Source: Allobosea sp. BK604 (lineage in GTDB: Bacteria > Pseudomonadota > Alphaproteobacteria > Rhizobiales > Beijerinckiaceae). From it: DNA of 64,000 nt. The DNA lies in NCBI RefSeq assembly GCF_004341515.1, contig NZ_SLZF01000013.1:124001-188000 (forward strand), written 5' to 3'. Positions within the stretch are counted from its first letter, which is position 1, and the number at the start of each line of letters is the position of its first letter. Of the stretch, positions 27,447-35,771 are shown in pieces. Both the position numbers and the translations under genes were made by a program. The notes under the pieces are model-generated. The model had not been told where the DNA came from. It searched no databases and worked only from the letters and a program-made list of their open reading frames with translations.

Positions 27447-28186
27447 GCGACCGTCCGCGCCACCAGGTAGCAGCCCAGCGCCAGCAGCCCGGCGAAGAAG
27501 CAGAGCTTGAAGGTCGCGGCCGAGATCCGGTTGCGGATGAGCTGGCCTGCGGCCATGCCGGCCAGCGCCGGAATCAGCGCCAGCAGCGAGGACTGCGCCA
27601 CGCTGGCATCGAGTGCCCCGGCGCCGACGAGGCCGAAGGACAAGGCCAGGGTCGAGACGATGAAGGAGAGGCCGAGCGCCTGCACCAGCTCGTCCTTGTC
27701 GAGCCCGAGCGCCTGCAGATAGGGCACGGCCGGCAGGACGAAGACGCCGGTGGCAGCCGTGGCGATCCCGGTGGTGACCCCGATGATCGGCCCAAGCCAG
27801 CGCTCAGCGGCATCAGGCACCCGCAGCTTGGCGGCCTTCAGCCCGACCGCCGCATAAAGAACCAGCGCGATGCCGAGCCAGAACGTGGCCGAGCCGCCCT
27901 TCTCCTGCTGCAGCAGGCCGGCCCCGGCCCAGGTCCCGACACAGATCCCGGCGAGCATCGGCCAGAGGCGGAGCGCGATCGCCTTCAGCCCGGGGCCGGT
28001 CGCGATCTGCCAGCCATTGGTGATCAGGTTTGGCACGACCAGCAGCGCCGCGGCCTGGGCCGGCGCCATGACCACGCCGAGAATGCCGACCGCGATGGTC
28101 GGCAGGCCGAGCCCGATCACGCCCTTGACGAAGCCGGCTAGCACGAAAGTCGCGGCGATGAAGAGGATGAGCGTCGTCTGATCCAT
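27443..28186 (-). CDS. TauE/SafE family sulfite/anion exporter
   Basis: 247 residues from the ATG at 28186 (the open frame continues upstream for 900 bp, but that part is antisense to the arsR-type gene and non-conserved). About eight hydrophobic helices; GFVKGVIGLGLPT near residue 18 and the second-half repeat GPIIGVTTGIATAATGVFVLP are the paired TauE/SafE motifs. Probably exports sulfite, sulfoacetate or a related anion across the inner membrane. Divergent from an ArsR-family regulator with a dyad between them, which suggests that regulator controls it. Its TAG stop is the terminus of repeat A2. Confidence 0.9.
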   Translation of the reverse strand: MDQTTLILFIAATFVLAGFVKGVIGLGLPTIAVGILGVVMAPAQAAALLVVPNLITNGWQIATGPGLKAIALRLWPMLAGICVGTWAGAGLLQQEKGGSATFWLGIALVLYAAVGLKAAKLRVPDAAERWLGPIIGVTTGIATAATGVFVLPAVPYLQALGLDKDELVQALGLSFIVSTLALSFGLVGAGALDASVAQSSLLALIPALAGMAAGQLIRNRISAATFKLCFFAGLLALGCYLVARTVA

Positions 28187-28251
28187 GGCCCTGTCCGTTG
28201 CTTGCGATGGCGTCTTGTCGCAGTGCTGGCGGTTCCTGTCGCGAGCGGATA

Positions 28252-28269
28252 CTACGGTCACGGCCGTAG
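28252..28269. promoter_or_regulatory. Candidate ArsR-family operator between tauE-like and arsR-like genes
   Basis: CTACGG-TCACGG-CCGTAG, a perfect 6-bp inverted repeat with a 6-bp spacer in the 144-bp divergent gap. ArsR-family proteins bind similar short dyads over the target promoter, so I infer this is the operator. Confidence 0.5.
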
Positions 28270-28330
28270 CGTCGATGCTTGCTCGGGCGCTGCGCTGCGC
28301 CATGATGGACGGGGACAGGAGACAGCGCTC

Positions 28331-29080
28331 ATGACCGGCCACGGCCCCTATCTTGCCGAGATCGCCCATCTCATGGGCGATCCCGCGCGCGCCAACATGC
28401 TGCACGCCCTGATGGATGGACGGGCGCTGACGGCCAAGGAGCTTGCTTATATCGCCGGCGTCGCGCCGCAGACGGCGAGCGGCCATCTCGCCCGGCTGAT
28501 GCAGGGCGGGCTGCTCGCGGTCGCCGTGCAGGGGCGCCATCGCTATTACCGGCTGGGCGGGGCCGAGGTCGCGGCCGCGCTCGAAGGGCTGATGGTGCTC
28601 GCGGGCTCCCAGCCGACCAGCCGAAAGCTGCCCTCGCGCGTCGGCGCGGAACTGAGCCAGGCCCGGACCTGCTACGACCATTTCGCCGGCCGGCTGGGCA
28701 TCGGCATCCATGACGCGCTGCTGTCCGGCGGGCATCTCTCCGTCGCCGATGGCGGCTATGGCTTGACCCGTTCGGGCGTCGCGGTCTTCGCGGAGCTCGG
28801 CGTCGATCCCGCTGAAGCCGCCTCGAAAAGCCGGCGTGCGGCCTTGCGGCCATGCCTGGACTGGAGCGAGCGGCGCCCGCATCTGGCGGGTTCCCTTGCC
28901 GCCGCGCTGGCCTGCCGCTGCTTCGAGGCCGGCTGGGTCCTGCGCAAGAAGGACAGTCGCGCCGTGAGCCTGACCGAGGCCGGGCGCGAGGCCCTGGCGA
29001 GCCATTTGCCGGGCTTCCGCTGCGACGAGCCGGACGCCGCTATCCCCGCCGCTCGAGCGCCTGCGACAGCCTTCGCTTGA
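28331..29080 (+). CDS. ArsR-family winged-helix regulator with C-terminal extension
   Basis: 249 residues from the ATG at 28331, which has GGACAGGAG upstream. The N-terminal ~95 residues are the ArsR winged helix (MGDPARANMLHALMDG, LTAKELAYIAGVAPQTASGH, then the wing GRHRYYRL). The C-terminal 150 residues form an extra domain with Cys residues (CYDHF near 114, CLDW, CRCFEAGW, RCDEPD) seen in larger rhizobial members; they might sense a metal or thiol/sulfur species, which is inference. Probably represses the divergent TauE/SafE transporter. Its 3' end overlaps the convergent patatin gene by 41 bp. Confidence 0.87.
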   Translation: MTGHGPYLAEIAHLMGDPARANMLHALMDGRALTAKELAYIAGVAPQTASGHLARLMQGGLLAVAVQGRHRYYRLGGAEVAAALEGLMVLAGSQPTSRKLPSRVGAELSQARTCYDHFAGRLGIGIHDALLSGGHLSVADGGYGLTRSGVAVFAELGVDPAEAASKSRRAALRPCLDWSERRPHLAGSLAAALACRCFEAGWVLRKKDSRAVSLTEAGREALASHLPGFRCDEPDAAIPAARAPATAFA

Positions 29081-29945
29081 CATCGTCCTTGACCGGCTTG
29101 GCAGCGGTGAGGATGGCCTTGGCGCGGAAGAAATCGAGCCCGCCGAAGCCCTCGGCCCCTGCCCTGATCAGGATATCCGGCGGGTGGCGCTCGATCATGC
29201 GCTGAACCACCGACCGCATCAGGATCTGCGAGCCGCCGACCATCGCTTCGAGCGGGCTCGGCACGCGGGTCTCGCTTTCCGTGGCCGGGGCGCTGGCATC
29301 GACAGCCAGGACGATGCGGCCTGGCGCCGGCATGCGGTCATAGGGCAGGGGGTTGATCGCCCCGCCATCGATCAGCACCCGGCCTTCGACGGTCACCGGC
29401 CGCACCAGCCCCGGAATCGCCAGCGAGGCGGCAACGGCCGGTGTCAGCGGGCCATTCGTCAACCGGACCTCGCCATGCTGGTGATAATCCGTCGCCACCG
29501 CCGTGAACGGGATCGCCAATTCCTCGAACCGATCCGGCACCGCCTCGGGCCAGAACAGGTCGAGCAGGCGCTCGCCGTCGATCAGGACGGGATTGCCGAG
29601 CCCGCGCACCAAGTCGGCGAGCTTGCCGACGCGGGCATCGAGCAGGCGCGCGACGGCCTTGGCGCGGTCGCGGAAGATCGTCTCGACATGCGCGTGCAGG
29701 TCGCGGCCGCAGACACCCGCCGCATAGGCCGCGCCGATGATCGCGCCGATCGAGCAGCCGGCGATCAGCGCTGGCCTGATTCCGAGCTCGTCGAGCGCTT
29801 CCAGCACCAGGATATGGCTGAGGCCGCGCGCCCCGCCGGCGCCGAGCACGAGGGCGAGCTCCGGCGTAGCGGGTGGGCGCGTGGCGGGTGGGCGCATGGC
29901 AGGCTGGCTCGAACCGGGCATGGCTCTGCTGCCTTGCGTCCTCAA
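29040..29945 (-). CDS. Patatin-like phospholipase
   Basis: 301 residues from a TTG that overlaps the upstream gene's TGA (TTGA); the ATG at 29921 would remove 8 residues. Oxyanion loop GAGGARG (35-41), nucleophile Ser65 in GCSIG and partner Asp193 in IDGGAI give a complete Ser/Asp dyad. Likely a lipid acyl hydrolase of the RssA-like bacterial type. The Pro-rich first 28 residues look unstructured. Last gene in a four-gene minus-strand chain with vapB, vapC and the dehalogenase-like gene. Confidence 0.88.
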   Translation of the reverse strand: MRTQGSRAMPGSSQPAMRPPATRPPATPELALVLGAGGARGLSHILVLEALDELGIRPALIAGCSIGAIIGAAYAAGVCGRDLHAHVETIFRDRAKAVARLLDARVGKLADLVRGLGNPVLIDGERLLDLFWPEAVPDRFEELAIPFTAVATDYHQHGEVRLTNGPLTPAVAASLAIPGLVRPVTVEGRVLIDGGAINPLPYDRMPAPGRIVLAVDASAPATESETRVPSPLEAMVGGSQILMRSVVQRMIERHPPDILIRAGAEGFGGLDFFRAKAILTAAKPVKDDVKRRLSQALERRG

Positions 29946-30853
29946 ACCGCCCCGGCGAGGAAGGGCTTGAGCCCGGCCAGCGTCGCCTGCGGGTTCTCCT
30001 CGGCGAGAAAATGTCCGCTGGCGATGGCGAGGCCCTCGGCCTGCGGCGCGAACGTGTCGCGCCAGATATCGAGCGGGCTCGCCCCCTTGGCCGGAATCCC
30101 GCCCTCGCCCCAGAGCGCCAGGACCGGGCAGAGAATGGTCTTGCCGGCGACGCGGTCGATCTCGTCATGGGTCAGATCGGTCGTCGCGCCGGCGCGATAA
30201 TCCTCGCAGGCGGCGTGGATGCGGGCCGGATCGCTGAAGGATTCCTCATAGGCCTTCAGAGCCAGCGGGTGGAAGGCGTCGAGCTTCTTGGCCCGGGTCC
30301 AGCTCGCGATCGTATGGTCGAGCCAGCCGACCGGATCGGCCTTGACCAGGTTTTCCGGCACCGGCTCGGGCTGGGCCAGGAAGGTCCAGTGATAGACCTG
30401 CATGGCGCGCGCCGCGTTCATGCCCTCCCACATCGAGAGCGTCGGCACGATGTCGAGCACGGCCAGCCGCTCGACCCGGCCGGGATGGTCGAGCGCGAGC
30501 CGATAGGCGACGCGCGCCCCGCGATCATGGCCGATGACGGCGAAACGGGCATGGCCGAGCGACTGCATCACCGCCACGACGTCCTCGCCCATGGCGCGTT
30601 TCGTGTAGAGCGCTGTGCCGCCATCGCCACGCGGCGCCGAGGACCAGCCATAGCCGCGTAGGTCGAGGCAGACGACGCGATGGCTCTTCGCCAGCTCGGG
30701 CGCGATCCGGTGCCACTGCACATGGGTTTGCGGAAAGCCGTGGATCAGCACCAGCGGCGGCCCATCGCCGCCGCTACGGGCGAAAATCTTGCCGACGGGT
30801 CCGTCGATCCAATGCGCCGTGAAGTCGGGGAAAAGGCTGTCGAGATTGCTCAT
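29942..30853 (-). CDS. Alpha/beta hydrolase with the fluoroacetate dehalogenase residue set
   Basis: 303 residues, the length of haloacetate dehalogenases. HGFPQTHVQWHRIAPELA near the oxyanion hole, nucleophile Asp110 followed by Arg111 and Arg114 in GHDRGAR, His155-Trp156 in YHW, Tyr219 in DYRAG and the catalytic His281 in SGHF. These are the residues that define the fluoroacetate dehalogenase group (carboxylate-binding Arg pair, halide pocket His-Trp-Tyr) and fall at nearly the same numbers as in the characterised Rhodopseudomonas enzyme. Activity on haloacetates is a prediction; an epoxide hydrolase role is the alternative. Its ATG overlaps the vapC TGA (ATGA). Confidence 0.88.
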   Translation of the reverse strand: MSNLDSLFPDFTAHWIDGPVGKIFARSGGDGPPLVLIHGFPQTHVQWHRIAPELAKSHRVVCLDLRGYGWSSAPRGDGGTALYTKRAMGEDVVAVMQSLGHARFAVIGHDRGARVAYRLALDHPGRVERLAVLDIVPTLSMWEGMNAARAMQVYHWTFLAQPEPVPENLVKADPVGWLDHTIASWTRAKKLDAFHPLALKAYEESFSDPARIHAACEDYRAGATTDLTHDEIDRVAGKTILCPVLALWGEGGIPAKGASPLDIWRDTFAPQAEGLAIASGHFLAEENPQATLAGLKPFLAGAV

Positions 30854-31272
30854 GGCCCGGCCGCTCCTGCTGCGATCGCCGGCACGATATCAGTTTGGCT
30901 GAAATCGTCGCCCTTGAAGAGCAGCGGGGCGTTCAGGGATTTGGCGAGGGCGTAGGAGAAGCAGTCGCCGAGATTGAGCTTGGCAGGGTGGCGGCCCTTG
31001 CCGAAACGGAGGAAAGCCTGGGCCGAGATCACACTCAGTTCTTCGTCAACCGCAACACGGCGAATACCGAAACCATCGACGAGTGCGACATAATGTTCGA
31101 ACGCGAAGCCCGGCACGCGGGTCATTGCCACCATGAAAGCTTCGACGAACGTAACCGTTGCGCAGCAGGCATCGGCACTTTCATCCAGGGTTGCGATGAA
31201 CATGGCGCGCTCCGGCTCCTTGAGCAGGATTGCGATGATCGCCGAGCTGTCCACAACGATTGGCGAGACCAT
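30850..31272 (-). CDS. vapC: PIN-domain toxin of a VapBC module
   Basis: 140 residues. Acidic residues of the PIN nuclease site are in place: Asp8 (VVDSSA), Glu44 (FVEAF), Asp103 (LNLGDCFSYALAK) and Asp122/123 (FKGDDF). Predicted to cut RNA, usually tRNA or rRNA, when freed from its antitoxin. Its ATG overlaps the vapB TAA by one base (TAATG), and its TGA overlaps the ATG of the downstream dehalogenase-like gene. Confidence 0.93.
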   Translation of the reverse strand: MVSPIVVDSSAIIAILLKEPERAMFIATLDESADACCATVTFVEAFMVAMTRVPGFAFEHYVALVDGFGIRRVAVDEELSVISAQAFLRFGKGRHPAKLNLGDCFSYALAKSLNAPLLFKGDDFSQTDIVPAIAAGAAGP

Positions 31273-31526
31273 TACGAGGGGACACCATTCTCGTCATAGC
31301 CGATGATCTCGTCGTTGCTGAGATGGCCTTTGATTTTTGGCATGGCATCGATTTCGGCGAGCAGCTTTTCAACATTCGCCATGTCGATGCGCCCTTTGCG
31401 AGGGGGCAGGTCGGCAAGTTCCCGCTCAACCGCCGTTCGGACCGCGTCCGTAATTGTCCGGCCGGTCCGTGCCGCGAGTTCGCGGACGATCCGGTCGGTC
31501 TCGGAATCCTTGATCAGGATGGCCAT
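31272..31526 (-). CDS. vapB: VapB-type antitoxin
   Basis: 84 residues from the ATG at 31526. The N-terminal domain (MAILIKDSETDRIVREL then GRTITDAVRTAVEREL) is the Rv0623-like/PSK transcription-factor type antitoxin DNA-binding fold; the C-terminal tail (about 45-84) would wrap the toxin. Directly upstream of vapC with overlapping codons. An AT-rich inverted repeat sits 13 bp before the start and is the likely autoregulatory operator. Confidence 0.92.
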   Translation of the reverse strand: MAILIKDSETDRIVRELAARTGRTITDAVRTAVERELADLPPRKGRIDMANVEKLLAEIDAMPKIKGHLSNDEIIGYDENGVPS

Positions 31527-31539
31527 GGCATCCCTCGCG

Positions 31540-31566
31540 TATATATCAATCGCCCTTCGATATATA
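31540..31566. promoter_or_regulatory. Candidate VapBC operator/promoter region
   Basis: Perfect inverted repeat TATATATC - 11 nt - GATATATA immediately upstream of the vapB start. VapB dimers bind such dyads; the strongly AT-rich arms stand out against the GC-rich flanks and could also contain the promoter -10 element. Confidence 0.6.
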
Positions 31567-31585
31567 TAATGCCGCGCCGACCTTG

Positions 31586-32863
31586 TCAGCCTTGCTCGCG
31601 CTTGACCGCCTGCCAGCCGATATCGCGGCGGCAGAAACCCTCCGGCCAGTCGATCAGGTCGACACCCTGATAGGCGCGCTTCTGCGCCTCGCTGACGGTC
31701 CTGCCCAGCCCGACCACGTTCAGCACGCGCCCGCCATTGGCGGTGAGTTCGCTCGCGCCCTGCTTCGTGCCGGCATGGAAGACGAGCACGTGCTCCAGCG
31801 CCTCGGCCTTGTCGACGCCGCGGATCACGCTGCCCTTCTCGGGCGTGCCCGGATAGCCTTTCGCGGCCAGCACGACCGTGAGTGCCGCCTCGTCCGACCA
31901 GCGCAGGTCGAAAGCGTCGAGCACCCCGTCGCAGGCGGCGAGGAAGGCCGGCACGATGTCGCTCTTCAACCGCGGCATCAGCACTTCGCATTCAGGGTCG
32001 CCGAAGCGGACATTGTACTCGATCAGTTTCGGGCCCTGGGCCGTGATCATCAGCCCGGCGAAGAGCACGCCCTTGAACGGCGTGCCGCGCTTGGCCATGC
32101 CGGCGAGCGTCGGCTCGACGATCTCCGTCATGACGCGCCGCTCCATGTCCGGCGTCATCACCGGAGCCGGCGAATAGGCGCCCATGCCACCGGTATTCGG
32201 GCCGGTATCGCCGTCGCCGACGCGCTTATGGTCCTGGGCCGAGGCCAGCGGCAAAGCATGCCTGCCGTCGCAAAGCGCGAAGAAGCTGGCTTCCTCGCCG
32301 ATCATCCATTCCTCGATCACGACCTCGGCGCCGGCGGCGCCGAGTCCGCCCGAGAACATCATCTCGATGGCCGCGTTCGCTTCCTCCAGCGTTTCAGCCA
32401 TCACCACGCCCTTGCCGGCCGCGAGCCCGTCGGCCTTGATCACGATCGGCGCGCCCTGGCTGGCGACATAGGCCTTGGCGGCCTCGGCATTGTCGAAGCG
32501 CCCGAAGCCGGCGGTCGGGATGTCGAACTCAGCGCAGAGCTCCTTGGTGAAGGCCTTCGAGCCTTCGAGCTGGGCCGCGGCTTTCGACGGCCCGAAGGCT
32601 TTGAAGCCGGCCGCGATGACATCATCAGTGATGCCGGCGACGAGCGGCCCTTCCGGCCCGACCACGACGAGATCGATGCCGTGCAGCTTGCAGAAGGCGA
32701 TGACGGCCGCATGATCGGCGATGTCGAGCACGACATTCTCGCCGCATTGGGCCGTGCCGGGATTGCCGGGCGCGATGAACAACTGGTCGCAGAGCGGCGA
32801 GCCCGATATCGCCCAGGCCAGCGCATGCTCGCGTCCGCCCGAACCGATCAGAAGAATCTTCAT
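31586..32863 (-). CDS. purD: Phosphoribosylamine--glycine ligase
   Basis: 425 residues from the ATG at 32863 (MKILLIGSGGREHALAW, the canonical start); 18 upstream in-frame residues are not conserved. ATP-grasp domain with IVIKADGLAAGKGVVMAET, the metal/phosphate segment QDHKRVGDGDTGPNTGGMGAY split over about residues 200-220, and EYNVRFGDPECE. Second enzyme step of purine synthesis. Divergent from xseA; the vapBC module lies downstream on the same strand. Confidence 0.97.
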   Translation of the reverse strand: MKILLIGSGGREHALAWAISGSPLCDQLFIAPGNPGTAQCGENVVLDIADHAAVIAFCKLHGIDLVVVGPEGPLVAGITDDVIAAGFKAFGPSKAAAQLEGSKAFTKELCAEFDIPTAGFGRFDNAEAAKAYVASQGAPIVIKADGLAAGKGVVMAETLEEANAAIEMMFSGGLGAAGAEVVIEEWMIGEEASFFALCDGRHALPLASAQDHKRVGDGDTGPNTGGMGAYSPAPVMTPDMERRVMTEIVEPTLAGMAKRGTPFKGVLFAGLMITAQGPKLIEYNVRFGDPECEVLMPRLKSDIVPAFLAACDGVLDAFDLRWSDEAALTVVLAAKGYPGTPEKGSVIRGVDKAEALEHVLVFHAGTKQGASELTANGGRVLNVVGLGRTVSEAQKRAYQGVDLIDWPEGFCRRDIGWQAVKREQG

Positions 32864-32955
32864 TGCGCCGTCTCCGCTGGTCACTGGCGCAATAGCCCCC
32901 GGCGCAGGGCAGGGCAACGCTTCTGCTCGGCGGCTGTGGAGGGTAGACTCGCGCG

Positions 32956-34482
32956 ATGGATATCGAATCGCCTGAAGCCAAGTCGTCCAATGTGCCAGAA
33001 TGGTCGGTCTCCGACCTCTCCGGCGCCCTCAAGCGTACGCTGGAGGACGCGTTCGGCTTCGTGCGCGTGCGCGGCGAGATTTCGGGCTATCGCGGCCCAG
33101 TCTCATCCGGCCATGTCTATTTCTCGTTGAAGGACCAGAACGCCAAGATCGATGCGGTGATCTGGAAGGGCGTCTTCGGCCGGCTGAAGACAAGGCCGCA
33201 GGAAGGGCTGGAGGTCATTGCCACCGGCAAGATCACCACCTTCGCCGGCAAGTCGAGCTACCAGATCGTCATCGATTCCCTCGAGCCGGCCGGCGTCGGC
33301 GCGCTGATGGCGCTTCTGGAGGAGCGGCGCAAGAAGCTCGCGGCCGAGGGCCTGTTCGACGAGGGCCGCAAGCAGCTCATCCCCTTTCTGCCGCGCGTCA
33401 TCGGCGTCGTCACCTCGCCGACGGGCGCCGTCATCCGCGACATCCTGCATCGGCTGGAGGATCGCTTCCCGCGCCATGTCCTGGTCTGGCCGGTGCGCGT
33501 CCAGGGCGAGACCAGCGCGGCCGAGGTCGCCAATGCCATTGCCGGCTTCAATGCCCTGCCGGAAGGCGGACGCATCCCCAGGCCCGATGTGATCATCGTC
33601 GCGCGCGGCGGCGGTTCGCTCGAAGACCTGATGAGCTTCAACGAGGAGATCGTGGTGCGCGCCGCCGCGGCCTCGTTGATTCCCCTCGTCTCGGCCGTCG
33701 GCCACGAGACCGATATCACGCTGATCGACCATGCTGCCGACCTGCGCTGCCCGACTCCGACCGGCGCTGCCGAGAAGGTCGTGCCGGTGCGTGCCGACCT
33801 GATGCTGCAGCTCGCCGACCTGTCGCGCCGCCAGGCCGGGGCGATGCGCCGCCTGTCCGATCGCCGCCGCAGCGATCTGCGTGCGCTCGCCCGCGCCCTG
33901 CCGGGGCCGGAGGCGGTCCTGTCCGGTCCGCGGCAGCGGCTCGATCTGGCGGCGGCGCGGCTCGCTCCGGCACTCGCCCGCAATGCCCGCGTCCACGAGC
34001 AGCAACTCGCACTCCTCGCGCAGCGGCTCGGCCGGCAATCCCCATCCGTCCGGCTGGCGACTTACGCCGCGACCCTCAAGGCGCATGGGCGGGCCCTCGC
34101 GGTGGCGAAGGCGAATACGATCAAGACCGCCCGGGAGCGGCTCGAACGAGCCCGGGAGCGGGTCGGAACGCTGGCCGACCGGGTTCAGCGCGCCTTCGCC
34201 CAGGGCCTGGCGCGCCGCCGCGACCGGCTCGAATCCTCCTGGACTTTGGCGCGCTCGCTCGGTCCCGATGCCGTGCTTGCACGTGGCTATGCGCTGGTCC
34301 GCGACGAGGCGGGGGCCGTCATCCGCAATGCCGCGCAGGCGCAGCCAGGGACGGCGCTCAGCGTCCGGGTCAGCGACGGCACATTCGGTGTCCTGGTCGC
34401 GGGCGGTAGCGAGGCGCCGGCAAAGCCAGCCCGCCCGGCCCGCCGCGACACGCCATCGGCAGGGCAGGGCGATCTGTTCTAG
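32956..34482 (+). CDS. xseA: Exodeoxyribonuclease VII large subunit
   Basis: 508 residues. N-terminal OB fold (VRVRGEISGYRGPVSSGHVYF), catalytic domain with GVVTSPTGAVIRDILHR and IIVARGGGSLEDLMSFN, and the HETD motif in VSAVGHETDITLID. A long helical coiled region (about 270-430) and a conserved LxRGYALVRD tail follow. Degrades single-stranded DNA with the XseB small subunit, which is not in this window. Its TAG stop is part of CTAG at the edge of a partial family A repeat. Confidence 0.96.
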   Translation: MDIESPEAKSSNVPEWSVSDLSGALKRTLEDAFGFVRVRGEISGYRGPVSSGHVYFSLKDQNAKIDAVIWKGVFGRLKTRPQEGLEVIATGKITTFAGKSSYQIVIDSLEPAGVGALMALLEERRKKLAAEGLFDEGRKQLIPFLPRVIGVVTSPTGAVIRDILHRLEDRFPRHVLVWPVRVQGETSAAEVANAIAGFNALPEGGRIPRPDVIIVARGGGSLEDLMSFNEEIVVRAAAASLIPLVSAVGHETDITLIDHAADLRCPTPTGAAEKVVPVRADLMLQLADLSRRQAGAMRRLSDRRRSDLRALARALPGPEAVLSGPRQRLDLAAARLAPALARNARVHEQQLALLAQRLGRQSPSVRLATYAATLKAHGRALAVAKANTIKTARERLERARERVGTLADRVQRAFAQGLARRRDRLESSWTLARSLGPDAVLARGYALVRDEAGAVIRNAAQAQPGTALSVRVSDGTFGVLVAGGSEAPAKPARPARRDTPSAGQGDLF

Positions 34483-34537
34483 AAAATCGCATTTTCCTCA
34501 CGCCAACCGGTGCCCGCTTCGCTCGAAAATGCGCTGG
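34479..34537 (+). repeat. Family A repeat, internally deleted copy A3
   Basis: CTAG followed directly by the right half of the element (GCATTTTCCTCACGCCAACCGG ... CGCTCGAAAATGCGCT). The left half and centre are missing and the right CTAG is degraded to CTGG. The CTAG holds the xseA stop codon. Confidence 0.75.
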
Positions 34538-34543
34538 GGCAGG

Positions 34544-35410
34544 TTATCGCGGCTTGAGCAGGAAGCTCTTCACCCGCAGGATCGCGTCGTCGCGCGCGGC
34601 CGGGTTGGTGCCGACGGTGGCCTTGCCGGTGCCGGTCGCGGAATAGGCCACGTCGGTGCGCTCCCTCACATCGAGGCGCGGATGGTCGAAATCATGCAGC
34701 GCGCCGGGATAGAGCACGAGCTCGACATTCTCCCCGCGTGACCGCGCCGCCCTGGCGAGGAAGTCGCAAGGCGCGGGCGGGGTCCAGTCATCGGCGTCGC
34801 CCATCAGGATCAGCAACGGCAGCCGCGCCCTGAAACTGTCGGATTCCGATTGCGTCCGGCAGCCCGGATAGAAGGCGATGGCGCGCGTGAAATCCGGCAG
34901 CGCGTCGGCGGGGCGCCGGTCGGTCCTGACCGCGGTCAGGATGGTCGAGCCGCCGCCGGACCAGCCGAGCAGCGCGATCGCATCCCTGCGTATATCCGTG
35001 CGCATCTGCAGCCAGCGCTTGGCCGCCATCGCATCGGCGACACGCTCGCGCCCCGCGCGCACGGTCAATTCCTTGACGCCGCATTGCGAGCCGAGCTTGC
35101 GCGAGCCGTAGCTGTCCGGCATCAGCACCATGATGCCGGCCTCGGCCAGCCGTTCGCCCCAATCCGAATGGCGCAGCGACAATTTGCCGTTCTCGCGCCA
35201 CAGCCCGCCGCAGCCATGCAGCGCCACGACCGCGGGAAACGGTCCGACGCCGATGGGACGATAGAGCACGCCGTCGAGTTGCCCTTCGTCGGTTGGAATG
35301 TGCACACGCTCATAGCCGCCGGCCGAGGCAGCCACGGTGAGGAGAGCGAGGCTGACGAGGGCCGCCGGCAGACGGAGAAGACTGGACATCATCGTAAGGA
35401 ACGCTATCAC
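34544..35410 (-). CDS. Exported dienelactone-hydrolase-family protein
   Basis: 288 residues; codons 7 or 8 (both Met) are plausible starts, giving MMSSLLRLPAALVSLALL and a signal peptide ending ASA. The alpha/beta-hydrolase core shows VVALHGCGGLW near residue 63, nucleophile in GWSGGGS (about Ser151), an Asp in LMGDADDWTP, and a late His in ALHDFDH. Dienelactone hydrolases use Cys; here Ser occupies the nucleophile, so it is more likely an esterase. Periplasmic, substrate unknown. Convergent with xseA. Confidence 0.83.
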   Translation of the reverse strand: MIAFLTMMSSLLRLPAALVSLALLTVAASAGGYERVHIPTDEGQLDGVLYRPIGVGPFPAVVALHGCGGLWRENGKLSLRHSDWGERLAEAGIMVLMPDSYGSRKLGSQCGVKELTVRAGRERVADAMAAKRWLQMRTDIRRDAIALLGWSGGGSTILTAVRTDRRPADALPDFTRAIAFYPGCRTQSESDSFRARLPLLILMGDADDWTPPAPCDFLARAARSRGENVELVLYPGALHDFDHPRLDVRERTDVAYSATGTGKATVGTNPAARDDAILRVKSFLLKPR

Positions 35411-35549
35411 AGCAAGGGACTATCCGGGAAATCCCTTCCGCTGGAGCATGATGCCCAAAGTAGGTACCGGCTCTTGGCCATATCACGCTCTGGCGCCAAG
35501 TGAGAAACGGATTGATATATAGCGCGAATAACGGTCATCTGAAGCCAGA
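35411..35549. repeat. Degenerate repeat-like sequence between two divergent genes
   Basis: The stretch from about 35443 (GGAGCATGATGCCCAAAGTA, then ACCGGCTCTTGGCC) resembles a decayed member of the GCATNNNGCCCGAAAAGTG-type palindromic elements (compare 40815). No ORF is present. It also contains GATTGATATATAGCG, which might act as a promoter for the following small gene. Confidence 0.35.
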
Positions 35550-35771
35550 ATGAACATCAGCGAACGTCCGCCCGTGCCGGGGCCCGAGGCCGCCATCGAC
35601 TATGGCCATGGCGAGTTCCGCGTCGTGCGGCCCGGCGCCTTCGTCCGTTGCGCCGTGACCGGCGCGGTGATCCGGCTCGAGGATCTGCGCTACTGGTCGG
35701 TGGAATGGCAGGAGGCCTATGCCTCGCCCGAGGCCGTGCAGCTAAGGCTGCGCCGCGCCGGCCGCGCCTGA
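35550..35771 (+). CDS. DUF2093 family small protein
   Basis: 73 residues. The core GEFRVVRPGAFVRCAVTGAVI followed by LEDLRYWSVEWQEAYAS is the DUF2093 signature, seen almost only in alphaproteobacteria. Function unknown. The single conserved Cys lies in the RCAVTG turn. The 3' end overlaps the convergent lpxK stop by 30 bp. Confidence 0.88.
   Translation: MNISERPPVPGPEAAIDYGHGEFRVVRPGAFVRCAVTGAVIRLEDLRYWSVEWQEAYASPEAVQLRLRRAGRA

Noticed and set aside
28187..29083. Upstream extension of the TauE/SafE frame to 546 codons
   Set aside because: The extra part is antisense to the ArsR-type gene and shows no membrane or family pattern; the ATG at 28186 gives a full-length transporter.
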